A stretch of 43,009 bases of DNA. It comes from Pseudomonadales bacterium. Its GTDB lineage: Bacteria; Pseudomonadota; Gammaproteobacteria; Pseudomonadales; JANQJO01. Made by a program: the position numbers and the translations under genes. The notes beneath the pieces are model-generated. The model made no database searches, was not told the origin of the DNA, and worked only from the letters and a program-made list of their open reading frames with translations. The stretch spans positions 1 through 43,009 of the forward strand of contig JANQJO010000069.1 of NCBI GenBank assembly GCA_028281605.1, given 5' to 3'. Below, piece after piece: positions 16,645 to 25,885 of the stretch (position 1 is its first letter; each line of letters opens with the position of its first letter).

Positions 16645-18285
16645 TCATGTTCCTATAGGATGAGGCGAATCAATTTCGCGTGGTGCTAAATACTCAAACG
16701 TTCTAGGATGAATTACCAACTTTGCCTGATCTTGCAGACCATGAGTTCGAAGTTGGTTGAGGATGTCAGACGGATCATCCCCATGCCACAGATATTCAAA
16801 CCAATGGCCACACATTAGACTTTTCCCATCCGGTAGCTTGTACGTAATGAAGATGTTTTCATCCATATTGGCAACCAATCGTTTTTTTTGATTAATTGTA
16901 ATGCCGCTCACTGATACTCCAATGATTCCAGAATGCCAAAGCTGTGTAAATGCTGTATTGTAATCTATCTCCTCACCATTCAAAACGACTGGCTCATCAG
17001 TAAGACGCTTTTTAAGATAAGCTTCATTAAACGGAACAGTCATTCCTACCATTTTGGGTACTAGTTTTGAAATCGCAGGATATCGCCTAGAAGCTTCTGT
17101 AATCAGCTCTTCAGTAGATGACTGGCCTTCAGATTTGATTGCATCACGAATGCTATTTTGGGTTACATAAGGTGTTGACGTTGACTTTCTTCCCGCTAAT
17201 ACGTCGTCAGGCTCAATCCCCAGTGTATCAGCTTGGTAGAGTACTGACACTCTTGCCAAACGTTGTAAATCTCGTGGTCTGTGATGAGTATGCCGTAGAA
17301 AATAGTCAAATGAATCTTCTCGTATTTTTCTACCTTGCCATTTGGTCTCGATACTCTTTCCGAACAGTTCAACCCATGCATCTCTACCTCGCCTAGGCTG
17401 AAATTTTCTATTTACACGCTGAAATTCGAATTCAATACGCTTATTTATAAACTCTCGTAAGAGATTTTTCTTCCAAAAAACAAAACCACGATATTGTATA
17501 AGCTTTTGCGGGAAATCAAGTTTATTTCCCTTGTAGCGATGCCATGGTATAGAAATACTAACGTCAATATCACAATCTTCATATGGCTCAAAATCACTAC
17601 GAAGTACATTCATTAAAGCAGTAACAATGCTTTCTCCCAACTTAGCTTTGTGCTCTAGTTCAGAATGAGGTGTTTCAATCGGTTCTATAGCGATACTTGG
17701 CCTTAATTCATCTTGTTCAATATCTCTAAGGCAACGACGTACATTTATCGCGCACTGTTCAGTGAAAATTTTCCCCAACTCTTTAGAAGCATCATCTATG
17801 GATTCAGTTAAGTCCGGCGACACCAGTTTTAGTGCCAATGGAACATTTTTCCATATAGTGGTTTGTAGATACCCTTTATTACCAATTTTTTCGATAAATT
17901 TCCAATGACTGCCTTGGTTATTTTTATATGTATTTCTTAACGCTTGCAGTAAATTACAATATCTCCGGTAAACTTCTCCCTTCCAAAGGTTTTGCAAAGC
18001 ACGAGTAAAAAGTATTTGGTCTTCAGTTTCGGTATTAAGCTTGACGAGTGCATGCATATCTAATGAGTGCTCACTTATATACCAAATTCGTGATAGTTCA
18101 GGATCAATGCTTTTTAAAACTTCTTCGAGCTTTCGATGCCGCATCAATAGTATTGCGGTTTTTCCCGTTCCCCATCGTCCAATAAGAATTGGCATAGATT
18201 CCATAGTCACTCCACGTGAAACTTTGCAAGTCTCCAAGAGCTTGTCACGTTCAGCATTTTCATTGCCAAAGATTTTTCTTCTCAT
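16645..18285 (-). CDS. P-loop ATPase, Sll1717-like
   Basis: The N-terminus KIFGNENAERDKLLETC leads to Walker A IGRWGTGKTAI (residues 35-45 from the chosen start), the arrangement of the Sll1717 family (F-G-x-E-x-A-E-x-D-x-L-L then GRxGxGKxA). The frame is open to 18330, but ATG 18285 has GGA 8 nt upstream and gives the family-like N-terminus; 18330 remains possible. The middle is basic and rich in aromatic residues; FLRHTHHRPRDLQRLARVS is a sensor-2-like helix pair (P-R-D); the C-terminus resembles winged-helix segments (FTQLWHSGIIGVSVSG). Transcribed just before the AAA gene. Function unknown; a nucleotide-dependent sensor or effector in defence is a reasonable guess. Confidence 0.6.
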   Translation of the reverse strand: MRRKIFGNENAERDKLLETCKVSRGVTMESMPILIGRWGTGKTAILLMRHRKLEEVLKSIDPELSRIWYISEHSLDMHALVKLNTETEDQILFTRALQNLWKGEVYRRYCNLLQALRNTYKNNQGSHWKFIEKIGNKGYLQTTIWKNVPLALKLVSPDLTESIDDASKELGKIFTEQCAINVRRCLRDIEQDELRPSIAIEPIETPHSELEHKAKLGESIVTALMNVLRSDFEPYEDCDIDVSISIPWHRYKGNKLDFPQKLIQYRGFVFWKKNLLREFINKRIEFEFQRVNRKFQPRRGRDAWVELFGKSIETKWQGRKIREDSFDYFLRHTHHRPRDLQRLARVSVLYQADTLGIEPDDVLAGRKSTSTPYVTQNSIRDAIKSEGQSSTEELITEASRRYPAISKLVPKMVGMTVPFNEAYLKKRLTDEPVVLNGEEIDYNTAFTQLWHSGIIGVSVSGITINQKKRLVANMDENIFITYKLPDGKSLMCGHWFEYLWHGDDPSDILNQLRTHGLQDQAKLVIHPRTFEYLAPREIDSPHPIGT

Positions 18286-18330
18286 GATGATCCATTCACC
18301 CGTTCTTATTTCCAGCAATTCCCGATACAA

Positions 18331-18704
18331 AATGCACTCAAATTATTGATTTCAAATAAAATAATTTAAAAAAGTCTACAAACACTGTAAACTCATTTGG
18401 CTGGAGTATACAGATTATCAATCAATCCCTCAACTCATCAGATAAACAAACTGTATGATTTATAATCACTTCTAAACTCACCTATAGCGAATTTCATATA
18501 AGACAAGATGTTATAATGCCTTTTATGTTAATAAATAACGCAATAATGATCAAAAATGCCGGCACCATTATCAATTGATATCAGAAAACGTATTGTCAGT
18601 CTTGTTGAGCCTAGATTGAGTCATGAAACAGCATAGAATTGTTCAATTCACGCCAAACCAAGATACATTGTCTCGTCCTGTTTTATTTCTAACGCCTTGC
18701 GTCA
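18331..18704. other. AT-rich intergenic region between two ATPase operons
   Basis: About 370 nt without an intact gene. The only coding trace is the IS630-like N-terminal fragment at 18556-18636. The promoter of the NTPase pair should lie at 18290-18480, but no clear -35/-10 pair was identified. Confidence 0.5.
18556..18636 (+). pseudogene. N-terminal fragment of IS630-type transposase
   Basis: ATG begins a 26-codon frame reading MPAPLSIDIRKRIVSLVEP then RLSHETA and a stop. This is the start of the helix-turn-helix domain found in many IS630-family transposases (MPAPLSxDLRxRIV...). The remainder of the gene is gone. Short length limits certainty. Confidence 0.45.
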
Positions 18705-19880
18705 TCAGAATAGTGTATTGATAGCTTGAAGGGGAAGATTAATAATATTTTTCTCTACTGAAAACTGCTGCTCTGCCCTTGAAAATAAATAACTTCCTAA
18801 AATATTTTCTTTACCTAAAACCGACTCGACATATTTAATTCCATTTAAGTGACTTCTGTCAGGATGGCTCGTAAATTTAACTTCACCAAGCAAATACTGA
18901 CCTCCCTGGTGATACAGGAAATCCACTTCTTTTGCTCTATCTCGCCAAAAGAAAAGATTACGATATCGCCCTAAAAGATTTAAACGCATTCGTATCTGTG
19001 AAAACACAAAAGTTTCCCAAATTTGACCAATCATAGGTGATCGGTGCAACTCAGACTCTGTCTGAATATTCAAAAGAAAACATAATAAACCAGTGTCACA
19101 CAAATAAAGCTTTGGAGTTTTAACCATACGTTTACCTTGATTCGAAAACCAAGGCTCAAGTAATTTAACCTGATTCGCTGCATCTAATGCCGACAACCAT
19201 TGGTTAGCTGTAGATGGACTGATACCAACATCTTTGGCAAGATCAGATTTATTTAGCAACTGCCCAGATCGTAGTGCACATGCTCGTAAAAAACGTTCAA
19301 AATCCCGCAATTGACCCACGTTTAACAACTGTCTCAAGTCACGCTCTAGATAAGAACTCACATATGATTGGTAAAAACTAGCAGGATCTAATTGTTCTGC
19401 ATACAGTTCAGGGAACCCCCCTTTCAAAAGCAACATGTCTACATTAAGAGATGAATCATACTGGAGCAATTCATGCATCGACAATGGGTCAAATTCAATA
19501 ATACCCACTCGACCAGCCAAAGACTCTGTAACTTCCTTCATCAGCTCAAACTTTTGTGAGCCTGTTAAAATAAACTGCCCCTTGCCTGAGCGATTTTCAT
19601 CAATCAATATTTTTAAATATCGAAAAAGCTTAGGAGCATACTGAATTTCGTCAATAATGACAGGAGGGGGGTGATTTTTGATGAAAATTTGAGGGTTCTG
19701 CTCTGCTTGCTCAGCAAGCGTTGGCAAATCTAAGGAAACAAAATGATGACTGGGAAAAAGTCTTTTTAATAGCGAAGTCTTACCTGTTTGCCTGGCTCCT
19801 GTTAGCACCAAAGCAGGCCTAGTTTGCGCTATTTGTTGAATAATCTCCTCAAAATCCCTTTGAATCCAAATAGATGACAA
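18705..19880 (-). CDS. AAA_14 / DUF4143 ATPase
   Basis: A 391-residue protein: Walker A TGARQTGKTSLLKRL (about residues 31-45), Walker B PVIIDEIQYAPKLF, and sensor region QFILTGSQKFELM. A winged-helix segment (LAKDVGISPSTANQWLSALD) and a C-terminal DUF4143 nuclease-like domain with the DFLYHQGGQYLLGEVKFTS pattern (D...E-x-K) of restriction-endonuclease folds follow. The start is TTG with AGGA about 9 nt upstream. The family is very common and often mobile, with no agreed function; it can be toxin-like or regulatory. It is separated from its neighbours by IS remnants on one side and the cytochrome gene on the other. Confidence 0.85.
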   Translation of the reverse strand: MSSIWIQRDFEEIIQQIAQTRPALVLTGARQTGKTSLLKRLFPSHHFVSLDLPTLAEQAEQNPQIFIKNHPPPVIIDEIQYAPKLFRYLKILIDENRSGKGQFILTGSQKFELMKEVTESLAGRVGIIEFDPLSMHELLQYDSSLNVDMLLLKGGFPELYAEQLDPASFYQSYVSSYLERDLRQLLNVGQLRDFERFLRACALRSGQLLNKSDLAKDVGISPSTANQWLSALDAANQVKLLEPWFSNQGKRMVKTPKLYLCDTGLLCFLLNIQTESELHRSPMIGQIWETFVFSQIRMRLNLLGRYRNLFFWRDRAKEVDFLYHQGGQYLLGEVKFTSHPDRSHLNGIKYVESVLGKENILGSYLFSRAEQQFSVEKNIINLPLQAINTLF

Positions 19881-19974
19881 TTTTTCGATCCTATCGCAAA
19901 ATTTACATGATCTAAAAAAGGTAGTAGTATAACACCTTAATTAAATCATATAGCATAGAGAAACCACTAATAAA

Positions 19975-22911
19975 TCAATAGAAATTATCACCATCCCTTT
20001 GAGTATACAGATCAATCTGGCCATCCAGCTCACGATCCAGGCCCATTCTTAAGCCCTGTTTTAATGGAACCGAGGTAAACGTCACTGGATACGCCCTTGC
20101 TACTTTAATCAATCGCTTGAGCCTCAACCGCCAAACACCATTAGGCCTTAACATATAAACCCGTTGATTAGGCTCATACAACAAACCCACCATCAAAGGT
20201 CCAATGCGTACTTTAGCAATCACATCGTTTTCCCCTTGTTTTGCTCGTGCTTGCATCAATCTCACTCTCTGTATCTGCTCTTTAGTGCTTTTTTTATTCA
20301 ATGTAATCTGCTGACCAACAATTGGGGCTAAATTAGAATCAAAAGCCAATATAAAACTTTCCAGTTGTCTACGCAGTAAAAGCCCTTGCTCATCAGCGGG
20401 AATACCACCTGGGTTTGGAAAAGCGGAATCTGCGCCTCTTTGAACAAACACATTCGCTCCAAAAAATCGAAACAAGCTATCCACCGAACCATCATGGGTA
20501 AATCCAAACCCTCTAATTTGGTCACCCATGTGCTCATCATTGTTCAACGGCGCCGGTAAAAAAGACAACCTTGGTATCAGCCCATCAATGGGTAAAGCCC
20601 ACGTTGAACTCATACCAAACATACCAATCTTTTGATACATATTTCTTAAATGAGGCACTTTCATCATTTGTGGCTCACTTTCAAAGGAAAAACGACCGTC
20701 TGTCCCAAAAAAGCCCGGACGAAACACATCGTGCTCACGATTGCCATCAAGATCAAGCACATGACAGCCATTACAGTTATTGGTTGTATCACTCGGAATC
20801 GGCGTTCCATCTGGTAAAGTATTGAAATAAAAATCTCGTCCGGCTTGTTGATCCAAAGTCAAACTGTTATCTAAGTTACGAATTGGGTTAGGCGGGTAAG
20901 TGATTTGCAGTGCAAAATCAGCAAATTGCTTAATTTGTTCAGCAGACAACGGGCTAGCACGCCCTAACAAGCCAGGAAAGGCAACATTAAATGCTTCAAA
21001 AGCCGCCTGCTCATTAAATGCACCCAAATCAGGTTGTACACTGGGATTATCTGGATTTTCACGTCGATCCCCACGCCAATGCATGGACCCATGATTGGCC
21101 ATACCACGCAAGCTTTGAGTCGCCATCGGCCCTTTCATTGGATGCAAATCTGGATCTGGCGCCCCTGGGAAAAAAGACAAAGGTACAACAAAAGGTCCTG
21201 GATTGTCCTGTACAAAACCATCAGGATCACCCAAGTCCCATGCCAAACTGTCAGTGTCACCAAACACGTGACAACTGGCACAAGCAGAATCGCCATGACT
21301 GGAGGTTAACTGCGCATCATAGAGAAATTGACGGCCCCGTACAATGCTTTGCGGTTCTGGATTAAACATACGGACATGACCGATCTCACGCATGGTCTCA
21401 GTATTAACAATTGATATGCCATTATCAAAGCGTGTTAAAACAAACAACAACTTTCTCTTCTCTAAATAAGCAAGCCCCGTCGGCCCTCCCGCAGACAGCT
21501 TGATTTGGTCATCCAGTTTCGGTTCAAATTGATCACTTTCCAACTCTGCACTTCGATAACGAACAATTTTACCCGAACCAAAACCCGCAACAAAAAGCTC
21601 CTCTCCACTGAGTGAAAACACCATTTGCAGTGGAAAAGCTAAGCTTTTTGCGGTTTCTTCTGGATTTCCATCCTTTGCATAATCAATATGCTTATTCAAA
21701 TGCCTGGCTAACACCTTTTCTTCAACTGTATCTACAATCGAAATCTGATTTCTAGCAATATTGCCACGTACAGTAGATCTGCCCCCAAGTAAGTTATGAC
21801 CTTCAAATCGTACATTATTTCTTGCTTCTGTGTTACTCACATACACTTTACCCGATTGAGGATGTACTACCATATTAAAAAGCACTGTCCCTACCCCTGA
21901 AATACTGGACACTTGAGTGGGAACCTCTTGGTTAGCATCAATGACAAACACATCACGATCTGGCAAGTTAAAATTCACTTGATCATCCCAAATACGATTC
22001 TCTTCATCCAACCAATGCTGTTCTCCAGTATCCGGATGTGGACGAAACTTTACAATCAACCCAGCATCAGGTGCTGTGACAGCTTGTGCGTTTTCAGTGG
22101 GGGCAGGAAGACCACCAAAATTAGTAACCAAACGCTCATTGATCACCGTCGTTCTATTACCTGAATGAAAAGCAGCTACATACACTTTGCTACCATCTTG
22201 AGATACAGCAAGTGCCCGTGGCGTATCCGCAAACAAAGTGATTACAGTTACAGGTTTGATTATATTTGCTCGCCGCTTAGCCTGAAACACCCAAACATCA
22301 GCCCGACCAACACCGGGTGTGGTTAACTGTGGATCAAAACCTATATTTTGGCCTCTGTGGGCACTGGTAATAAATGCTTTATCTTTTTTGGAACCAGCAA
22401 AAACAATATCTCTAGGTTCATCACCGACTAAAAGCGTTTCTTTCACAAACGGAAATCTAGGCTGACGCACATCCACAATACTGACACTATCAGACAAGTG
22501 ATTCACTACCCACAACTCTTTATTATTGTGATTGAGGGCCAACGCCGTAGGTTCCAAACCCACAAATACACTACTTAAATGTTTTAATTTGACTTTGCCT
22601 CGTCGAACACGAATCTTATAAATTTCTACTCGATTATCCGGAGTATTTAAAGCATACAGTAATTGGCCATTATTGGATAAAGCCAAGGGCCTCACTTGAC
22701 CTGTTTCAAACAAGGTAAAATCTTTCTCAGTGATCCCCGTATTAACTGAATACGCAATTTCATCATCTTCTAAGTCATCAAGCTCAGAAAGCATTTGTTC
22801 TAACACAAACATCCCGTGCTTATCACTGTCATCATCAAAGGCAAAAGCAGATCTGTTCACCAACGATATTATTAACAATAAAATTAAGCAATTAAGCTGA
22901 CGAATACTCAT
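19975..22911 (-). CDS. Beta-propeller (YVTN) plus di-haem cytochrome c peroxidase/MauG-like protein
   Basis: A large exported protein. The signal peptide is MSIRQLNCLILLLIISLVNR followed by SAFA; I place the start at ATG 22911, which has GGAAA about 7 nt upstream, in preference to the upstream in-frame ATG at 23019. Residues about 60-540 form a YVTN-type propeller (GQVRPLALSNNGQLLYALNT, LEPTALALNHNNKELWVVN, DTPRALAVSQDGSKVYVAAF). Then come two haem sites, CASCH (about residue 545) and CNGCH (about 714), with a peroxidase-like domain (KVPHLRNMYQKIGMFG; GFGFTHDGS). It could be a periplasmic peroxidase or an enzyme modifying a protein or small substrate. The gene stands alone. Confidence 0.8.
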   Translation of the reverse strand: MSIRQLNCLILLLIISLVNRSAFAFDDDSDKHGMFVLEQMLSELDDLEDDEIAYSVNTGITEKDFTLFETGQVRPLALSNNGQLLYALNTPDNRVEIYKIRVRRGKVKLKHLSSVFVGLEPTALALNHNNKELWVVNHLSDSVSIVDVRQPRFPFVKETLLVGDEPRDIVFAGSKKDKAFITSAHRGQNIGFDPQLTTPGVGRADVWVFQAKRRANIIKPVTVITLFADTPRALAVSQDGSKVYVAAFHSGNRTTVINERLVTNFGGLPAPTENAQAVTAPDAGLIVKFRPHPDTGEQHWLDEENRIWDDQVNFNLPDRDVFVIDANQEVPTQVSSISGVGTVLFNMVVHPQSGKVYVSNTEARNNVRFEGHNLLGGRSTVRGNIARNQISIVDTVEEKVLARHLNKHIDYAKDGNPEETAKSLAFPLQMVFSLSGEELFVAGFGSGKIVRYRSAELESDQFEPKLDDQIKLSAGGPTGLAYLEKRKLLFVLTRFDNGISIVNTETMREIGHVRMFNPEPQSIVRGRQFLYDAQLTSSHGDSACASCHVFGDTDSLAWDLGDPDGFVQDNPGPFVVPLSFFPGAPDPDLHPMKGPMATQSLRGMANHGSMHWRGDRRENPDNPSVQPDLGAFNEQAAFEAFNVAFPGLLGRASPLSAEQIKQFADFALQITYPPNPIRNLDNSLTLDQQAGRDFYFNTLPDGTPIPSDTTNNCNGCHVLDLDGNREHDVFRPGFFGTDGRFSFESEPQMMKVPHLRNMYQKIGMFGMSSTWALPIDGLIPRLSFLPAPLNNDEHMGDQIRGFGFTHDGSVDSLFRFFGANVFVQRGADSAFPNPGGIPADEQGLLLRRQLESFILAFDSNLAPIVGQQITLNKKSTKEQIQRVRLMQARAKQGENDVIAKVRIGPLMVGLLYEPNQRVYMLRPNGVWRLRLKRLIKVARAYPVTFTSVPLKQGLRMGLDRELDGQIDLYTQRDGDNFY

Positions 22912-23345
22912 AATATTTTCCACTATTTTATTAGGCTGCTTATATTTTGTCAGGGCTGTAAAGATCAAAAAAACACCCAACTCTACACAATTTAACTTAC
23001 TGTAGCGAACCTTATACAAGGTTAATACTTGATTATTTTTTATCTTTCACTATTTTTTATCCTTTTATAATACATCATATAATTTCAAAAAGTTAAAATT
23101 ATTACGTACTCATTCCCCATCAACTAACACAACATTTACTTTATCTCTATAAATGAAAAAACACTGCGTGTTTCATAATATCACTTAACTTCTTAAGTAC
23201 TATTTTATGATTTGAAAACTACAGTAGATACGGTTTACGGAGTAATACAGTCCATGCGATGATTTGGGGCAGTTCAGACCAAAATTTAATTTTCCATAAG
23301 CATTGATTAACTTTTCTCAAAAAGTTAATCCCTTTAAAATGTTAA
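22912..23345. other. AT-rich intergenic region
   Basis: No supported gene. It holds the upstream region of the cytochrome gene (minus strand) and, at its other end, direct repeat copy 1. Confidence 0.5.
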
Positions 23346-23395
23346 CTATCCCAAAACCGTTCCCTTTTGGGTAGTCGAAAAATGTTCCTTTAATT
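23302..23395. repeat. Direct repeat copy 1 (island boundary?)
   Basis: The first 27 nt (23302-23328) match 29362-29388 with one mismatch; the shared block holds the dyad GATTAACTTTT-CTCA-AAAAGTTAATC. Further in, GGGTAGTCGAAAAATGTTCC matches GGGCAGTCAAAAATCTTCCC near 29438. This copy runs into the 3' end of the DUF4411 gene and encodes its last residues. Confidence 0.6.
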
Positions 23396-23789
23396 TTTTA
23401 TCTATTCCAGTTGGTACTAAAATTAAGCTCCCTAAACATTTTAAATATGATATTAAAAACGGGTCTCTTCCAATTTTTACGATTTCATCATCTGTTGGAT
23501 TAGGCGCATATCCACCGTATGTAATTCTAGCAACCAAATCTTGCTCAGCATCTTCATCAAATAGTAATGCTTCTCGAACTTCACTACGTTCAGCCCAGCT
23601 TGCCAGTGAGTCCTTTGCTCCGTCTTGATTTTTTGTATCAGAAAATTCTTCATAGATTTCTATAGGGATTTTTATGTTATTTTTTTGGCCATGATGTATC
23701 AGCCAATCCCAAAACTCGGGTACACTGCCTATTGGATAGTAGTCTCTTTTCGCGTCTATTAATGTGTTTGCATCAAGAAGATATAGCAA
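23346..23789 (-). CDS. DUF4411 PIN-like protein with atypical C-terminus
   Basis: A 147-residue protein starting YLLDANTLIDAKRDYYPIGS, with the catalytic-type Asp of a PIN-like nuclease, then PEFWDWLIHHG, IKIPIEIYEEF and the acidic DDEIVKIGRDPFLISY. These are hallmarks of DUF4411 proteins, normally about 155-170 residues and encoded with an HTH-ImmA/IrrE protein, as here (10-nt gap). After DPFLISY the expected strand with VVTxE and the IPDVC / F-L tail is absent; the last 29 residues are unrelated and partly encoded by the direct repeat. The predicted toxin or nuclease may be inactive. Confidence 0.75.
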   Translation of the reverse strand: MLYLLDANTLIDAKRDYYPIGSVPEFWDWLIHHGQKNNIKIPIEIYEEFSDTKNQDGAKDSLASWAERSEVREALLFDEDAEQDLVARITYGGYAPNPTDDEIVKIGRDPFLISYLKCLGSLILVPTGIDKKLKEHFSTTQKGTVLG

Positions 23790-23799
23790 GATTATCTCC

Positions 23800-24987
23800 T
23801 TAAGCTAACTGGCTAGATTCAAACAAACGATGAACCTTTAATGGTTTTACATTAAGAAGCATACCAACTTTAGTGGTACTAATAGCGCCAGAATAAGTAA
23901 ATCTCTCAACAAGACTTACCAAAGCACCGAGCTTATATTTTTTTATTACATATGCGCTCGGTCCACTATTTTTTTCTTTATTTTTGGCTTTTTCTCTTCG
24001 TTTTTTTTCAACCCACTGGGTATGATAATAATCTCGCAACTTCTCCCAAGTCTTTTTATCTATGTCCCCTCTACGGTAGAGCCTGTAAACTACGTGAGAA
24101 CTGCTTATTTTTTTGGAAAACGCGTATCCACTAACTCTTTCAGCGATGTCTTCAACATCAATTTCGGGAAGAGTGAAATTATTAAACTCTTCCTTTGGCA
24201 ATAAAAACTCACTCGCTACATCATTACAAAACTTTTCAATTTTTCTTTCCATGAAAGCACCACTAATGCCTGTTTGACCTAATGCAATATGTGCCATTTC
24301 GTGCAAAAGCGTAAATGTCCATGCAGATTTGGCATCGAGGTCATTTATAATGATGAACGGTACAATTTTATCTGATAGTGCAAACCCTCTAAAGGCTGTA
24401 ACACTTATATTGGAGTGGTATGACCCCAAGTTTCCCTGCAAAAGTACAAATATACCTGCTGCTTCTGCGTGGTTTCTGATGAGCTTAAATGCATCCCCAT
24501 AAGTCGGCAATGAACGAAAATCATCCATATCAAGTTGTAAAGTATTTCTAAGTGTTTGAGTAATTTCTTGAACACTTTCGTCAGCTGTATGTTTATCAAC
24601 GAAATCTAAGTATTCACCTTCATCTTCATCGATTAACGTATCACGAACGAGACTCTGTCGAGCTTTTATATCTCTTATTAAAGCATCCACCTGAGCATTT
24701 TCTTCAATTGCTACTTCCTCTGGCAAAGTTCGAAAATCTTCGCCTCGATCGCCAATTATTGGAGGTTTATCAAGATAAAACGTCAAAAGTGGGCGTCGGT
24801 AAAGTTTGGACATTCTAAGTAGCATACTTCTTGATGGAGAAACAGAACCATCTTCATACGCCATCAGTTTTTCCGCAGCAGTTGCTGTTTTCCCGTCTTG
24901 AATTTGAAGTTTTTGAGCTGATATTTCTATAGTAAGATTAGAAGTTTCACGAGCCCATTTTATAATTTCATGATTAATATTTGGCAT
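23800..24987 (-). CDS. HTH-XRE / ImmA-IrrE family metallopeptidase
   Basis: A 395-residue protein. The N-terminal 70 residues are an XRE-type helix-turn-helix (LTIEISAQKLQ ... KLMAYEDGSVSPSRSML) followed by the family's RRPLLTFYLDKPP linker. The zinc-protease motif is LLHEMAHIALG, with H229, E230 and H233. The C-terminal 120 residues form an extra helical region. Such proteins are antitoxin/regulator partners of DUF4411 and can cleave repressors of mobile elements. The stop lies 10 nt before the DUF4411 start; the resolvase gene, on the same strand, ends 38 nt upstream of its ATG. Confidence 0.85.
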   Translation of the reverse strand: MPNINHEIIKWARETSNLTIEISAQKLQIQDGKTATAAEKLMAYEDGSVSPSRSMLLRMSKLYRRPLLTFYLDKPPIIGDRGEDFRTLPEEVAIEENAQVDALIRDIKARQSLVRDTLIDEDEGEYLDFVDKHTADESVQEITQTLRNTLQLDMDDFRSLPTYGDAFKLIRNHAEAAGIFVLLQGNLGSYHSNISVTAFRGFALSDKIVPFIIINDLDAKSAWTFTLLHEMAHIALGQTGISGAFMERKIEKFCNDVASEFLLPKEEFNNFTLPEIDVEDIAERVSGYAFSKKISSSHVVYRLYRRGDIDKKTWEKLRDYYHTQWVEKKRREKAKNKEKNSGPSAYVIKKYKLGALVSLVERFTYSGAISTTKVGMLLNVKPLKVHRLFESSQLA

Positions 24988-25025
24988 TTCTCATTCACCA
25001 TACAAAAATTTGAAAAGCGTTTTTA

Positions 25026-25610
25026 CTACGAGCATAACTGCCTTTCCTTTATATTAACCAAACGATATAACGTGCTACGTGATATCTGCATTTGTTTACA
25101 AATTGCTTTAATTTCAAGTCCTTTATCTTCATATAACCGCTTTGCCATTTTGACACGTAGGTCATCAGCAGTGATCGGCTTACGTCCTCCAGTTTTGCCT
25201 CTTGCTCTTGCAGCTTTTAATCCAGCACGAGTTCGTTCCTGCGTTAATCGGCGTTCAAACTGAGCCAGAGACGAGAAAATATTGAAAACAAGTTCTCCAC
25301 TTGCTGTAGTGGTATCAATAACGCCATCGCAAATGGATCGGAAACCAACACCGCACTCGCGCAGTTCTTCAATTAGAGTAACCAGATGTGGCATAGACCT
25401 GCCAAGACGATCTAATCGCCAAACCAGCAGGGTATCACCTTTTTTAAGCTTGGAGATGCAAGCATCAAGGGCAGGACGGTCGGCTCTTACGCCAGAGACT
25501 TTTTCAGAAAAGATATTGGCCTCATCGCATCCTGCTTCCTTGAGGTCATCAATCTGCAAGTATAATTCTTGGTCATCTGTGCTAACTCGAGCGTATCCAT
25601 AAATTGGCAC
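25026..25610 (-). CDS. Serine recombinase (resolvase/invertase family)
   Basis: A small serine recombinase: YGYARVSTDDQ (catalytic Ser in RVST), VSGVRADRPALDACISKLKKG, LLVWRLDRLGRSMPHLV, and FSSLAQFERRLTQERTRAGL. A C-terminal Hin-type HTH follows (AICKQMQISRSTLYRLVN). The start is placed at GTG 25610 (MPIYGYARVST) because AGGG lies 8 nt upstream; the frame extends to 25652. All catalytic regions look intact, so it may be active. It is of the Tn3-resolvase/Pin size class. It may control excision or cointegrate resolution of the surrounding element, but no matching Tn3-type terminal repeats were seen. Confidence 0.88.
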   Translation of the reverse strand: MPIYGYARVSTDDQELYLQIDDLKEAGCDEANIFSEKVSGVRADRPALDACISKLKKGDTLLVWRLDRLGRSMPHLVTLIEELRECGVGFRSICDGVIDTTTASGELVFNIFSSLAQFERRLTQERTRAGLKAARARGKTGGRKPITADDLRVKMAKRLYEDKGLEIKAICKQMQISRSTLYRLVNIKERQLCS

Positions 25611-25794
25611 AATGCTTACCCTGCTTAAGTGATCAAAAATTATGTTACACAATCATAGCTGTTTCAATTAGAAACACAAGATCTAAGTTTATGAGATTTT
25701 GTTTTATGAGACAACAAAACAGGACAGAAATCGGCCATTTGTACTCTGATTTCAGGGTAGGGCGCATCTGTTCCATAAAACGGTCGTTTGATGG

Positions 25795-25834
25795 GATAGA
25801 TATCGAATATTTTATAGTTGGGATATAATCTATC
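25795..25834. promoter_or_regulatory. Imperfect dyad, candidate resolvase subsite or operator
   Basis: GATAGATATC (25795-25804) and GATATAATCTATC (25822-25834) form an interrupted inverted repeat of about 40 bp between the resolvase and the lipoprotein gene. Size and position fit a resolvase subsite or an operator. A TATAAT hexamer lies in the right arm (25824-25829). Confidence 0.3.
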
Positions 25835-25885
25835 TTTTTCACTTTGCATAGCGACCAATATTTGCGCATAAACTGAGGCTTTTAA

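Noticed and set aside
20571..21365. Several plus-strand open frames
   Set aside because: They lie inside the propeller/cytochrome gene, whose minus-strand frame has clear domain motifs; the plus frames are shadows without ribosome sites.
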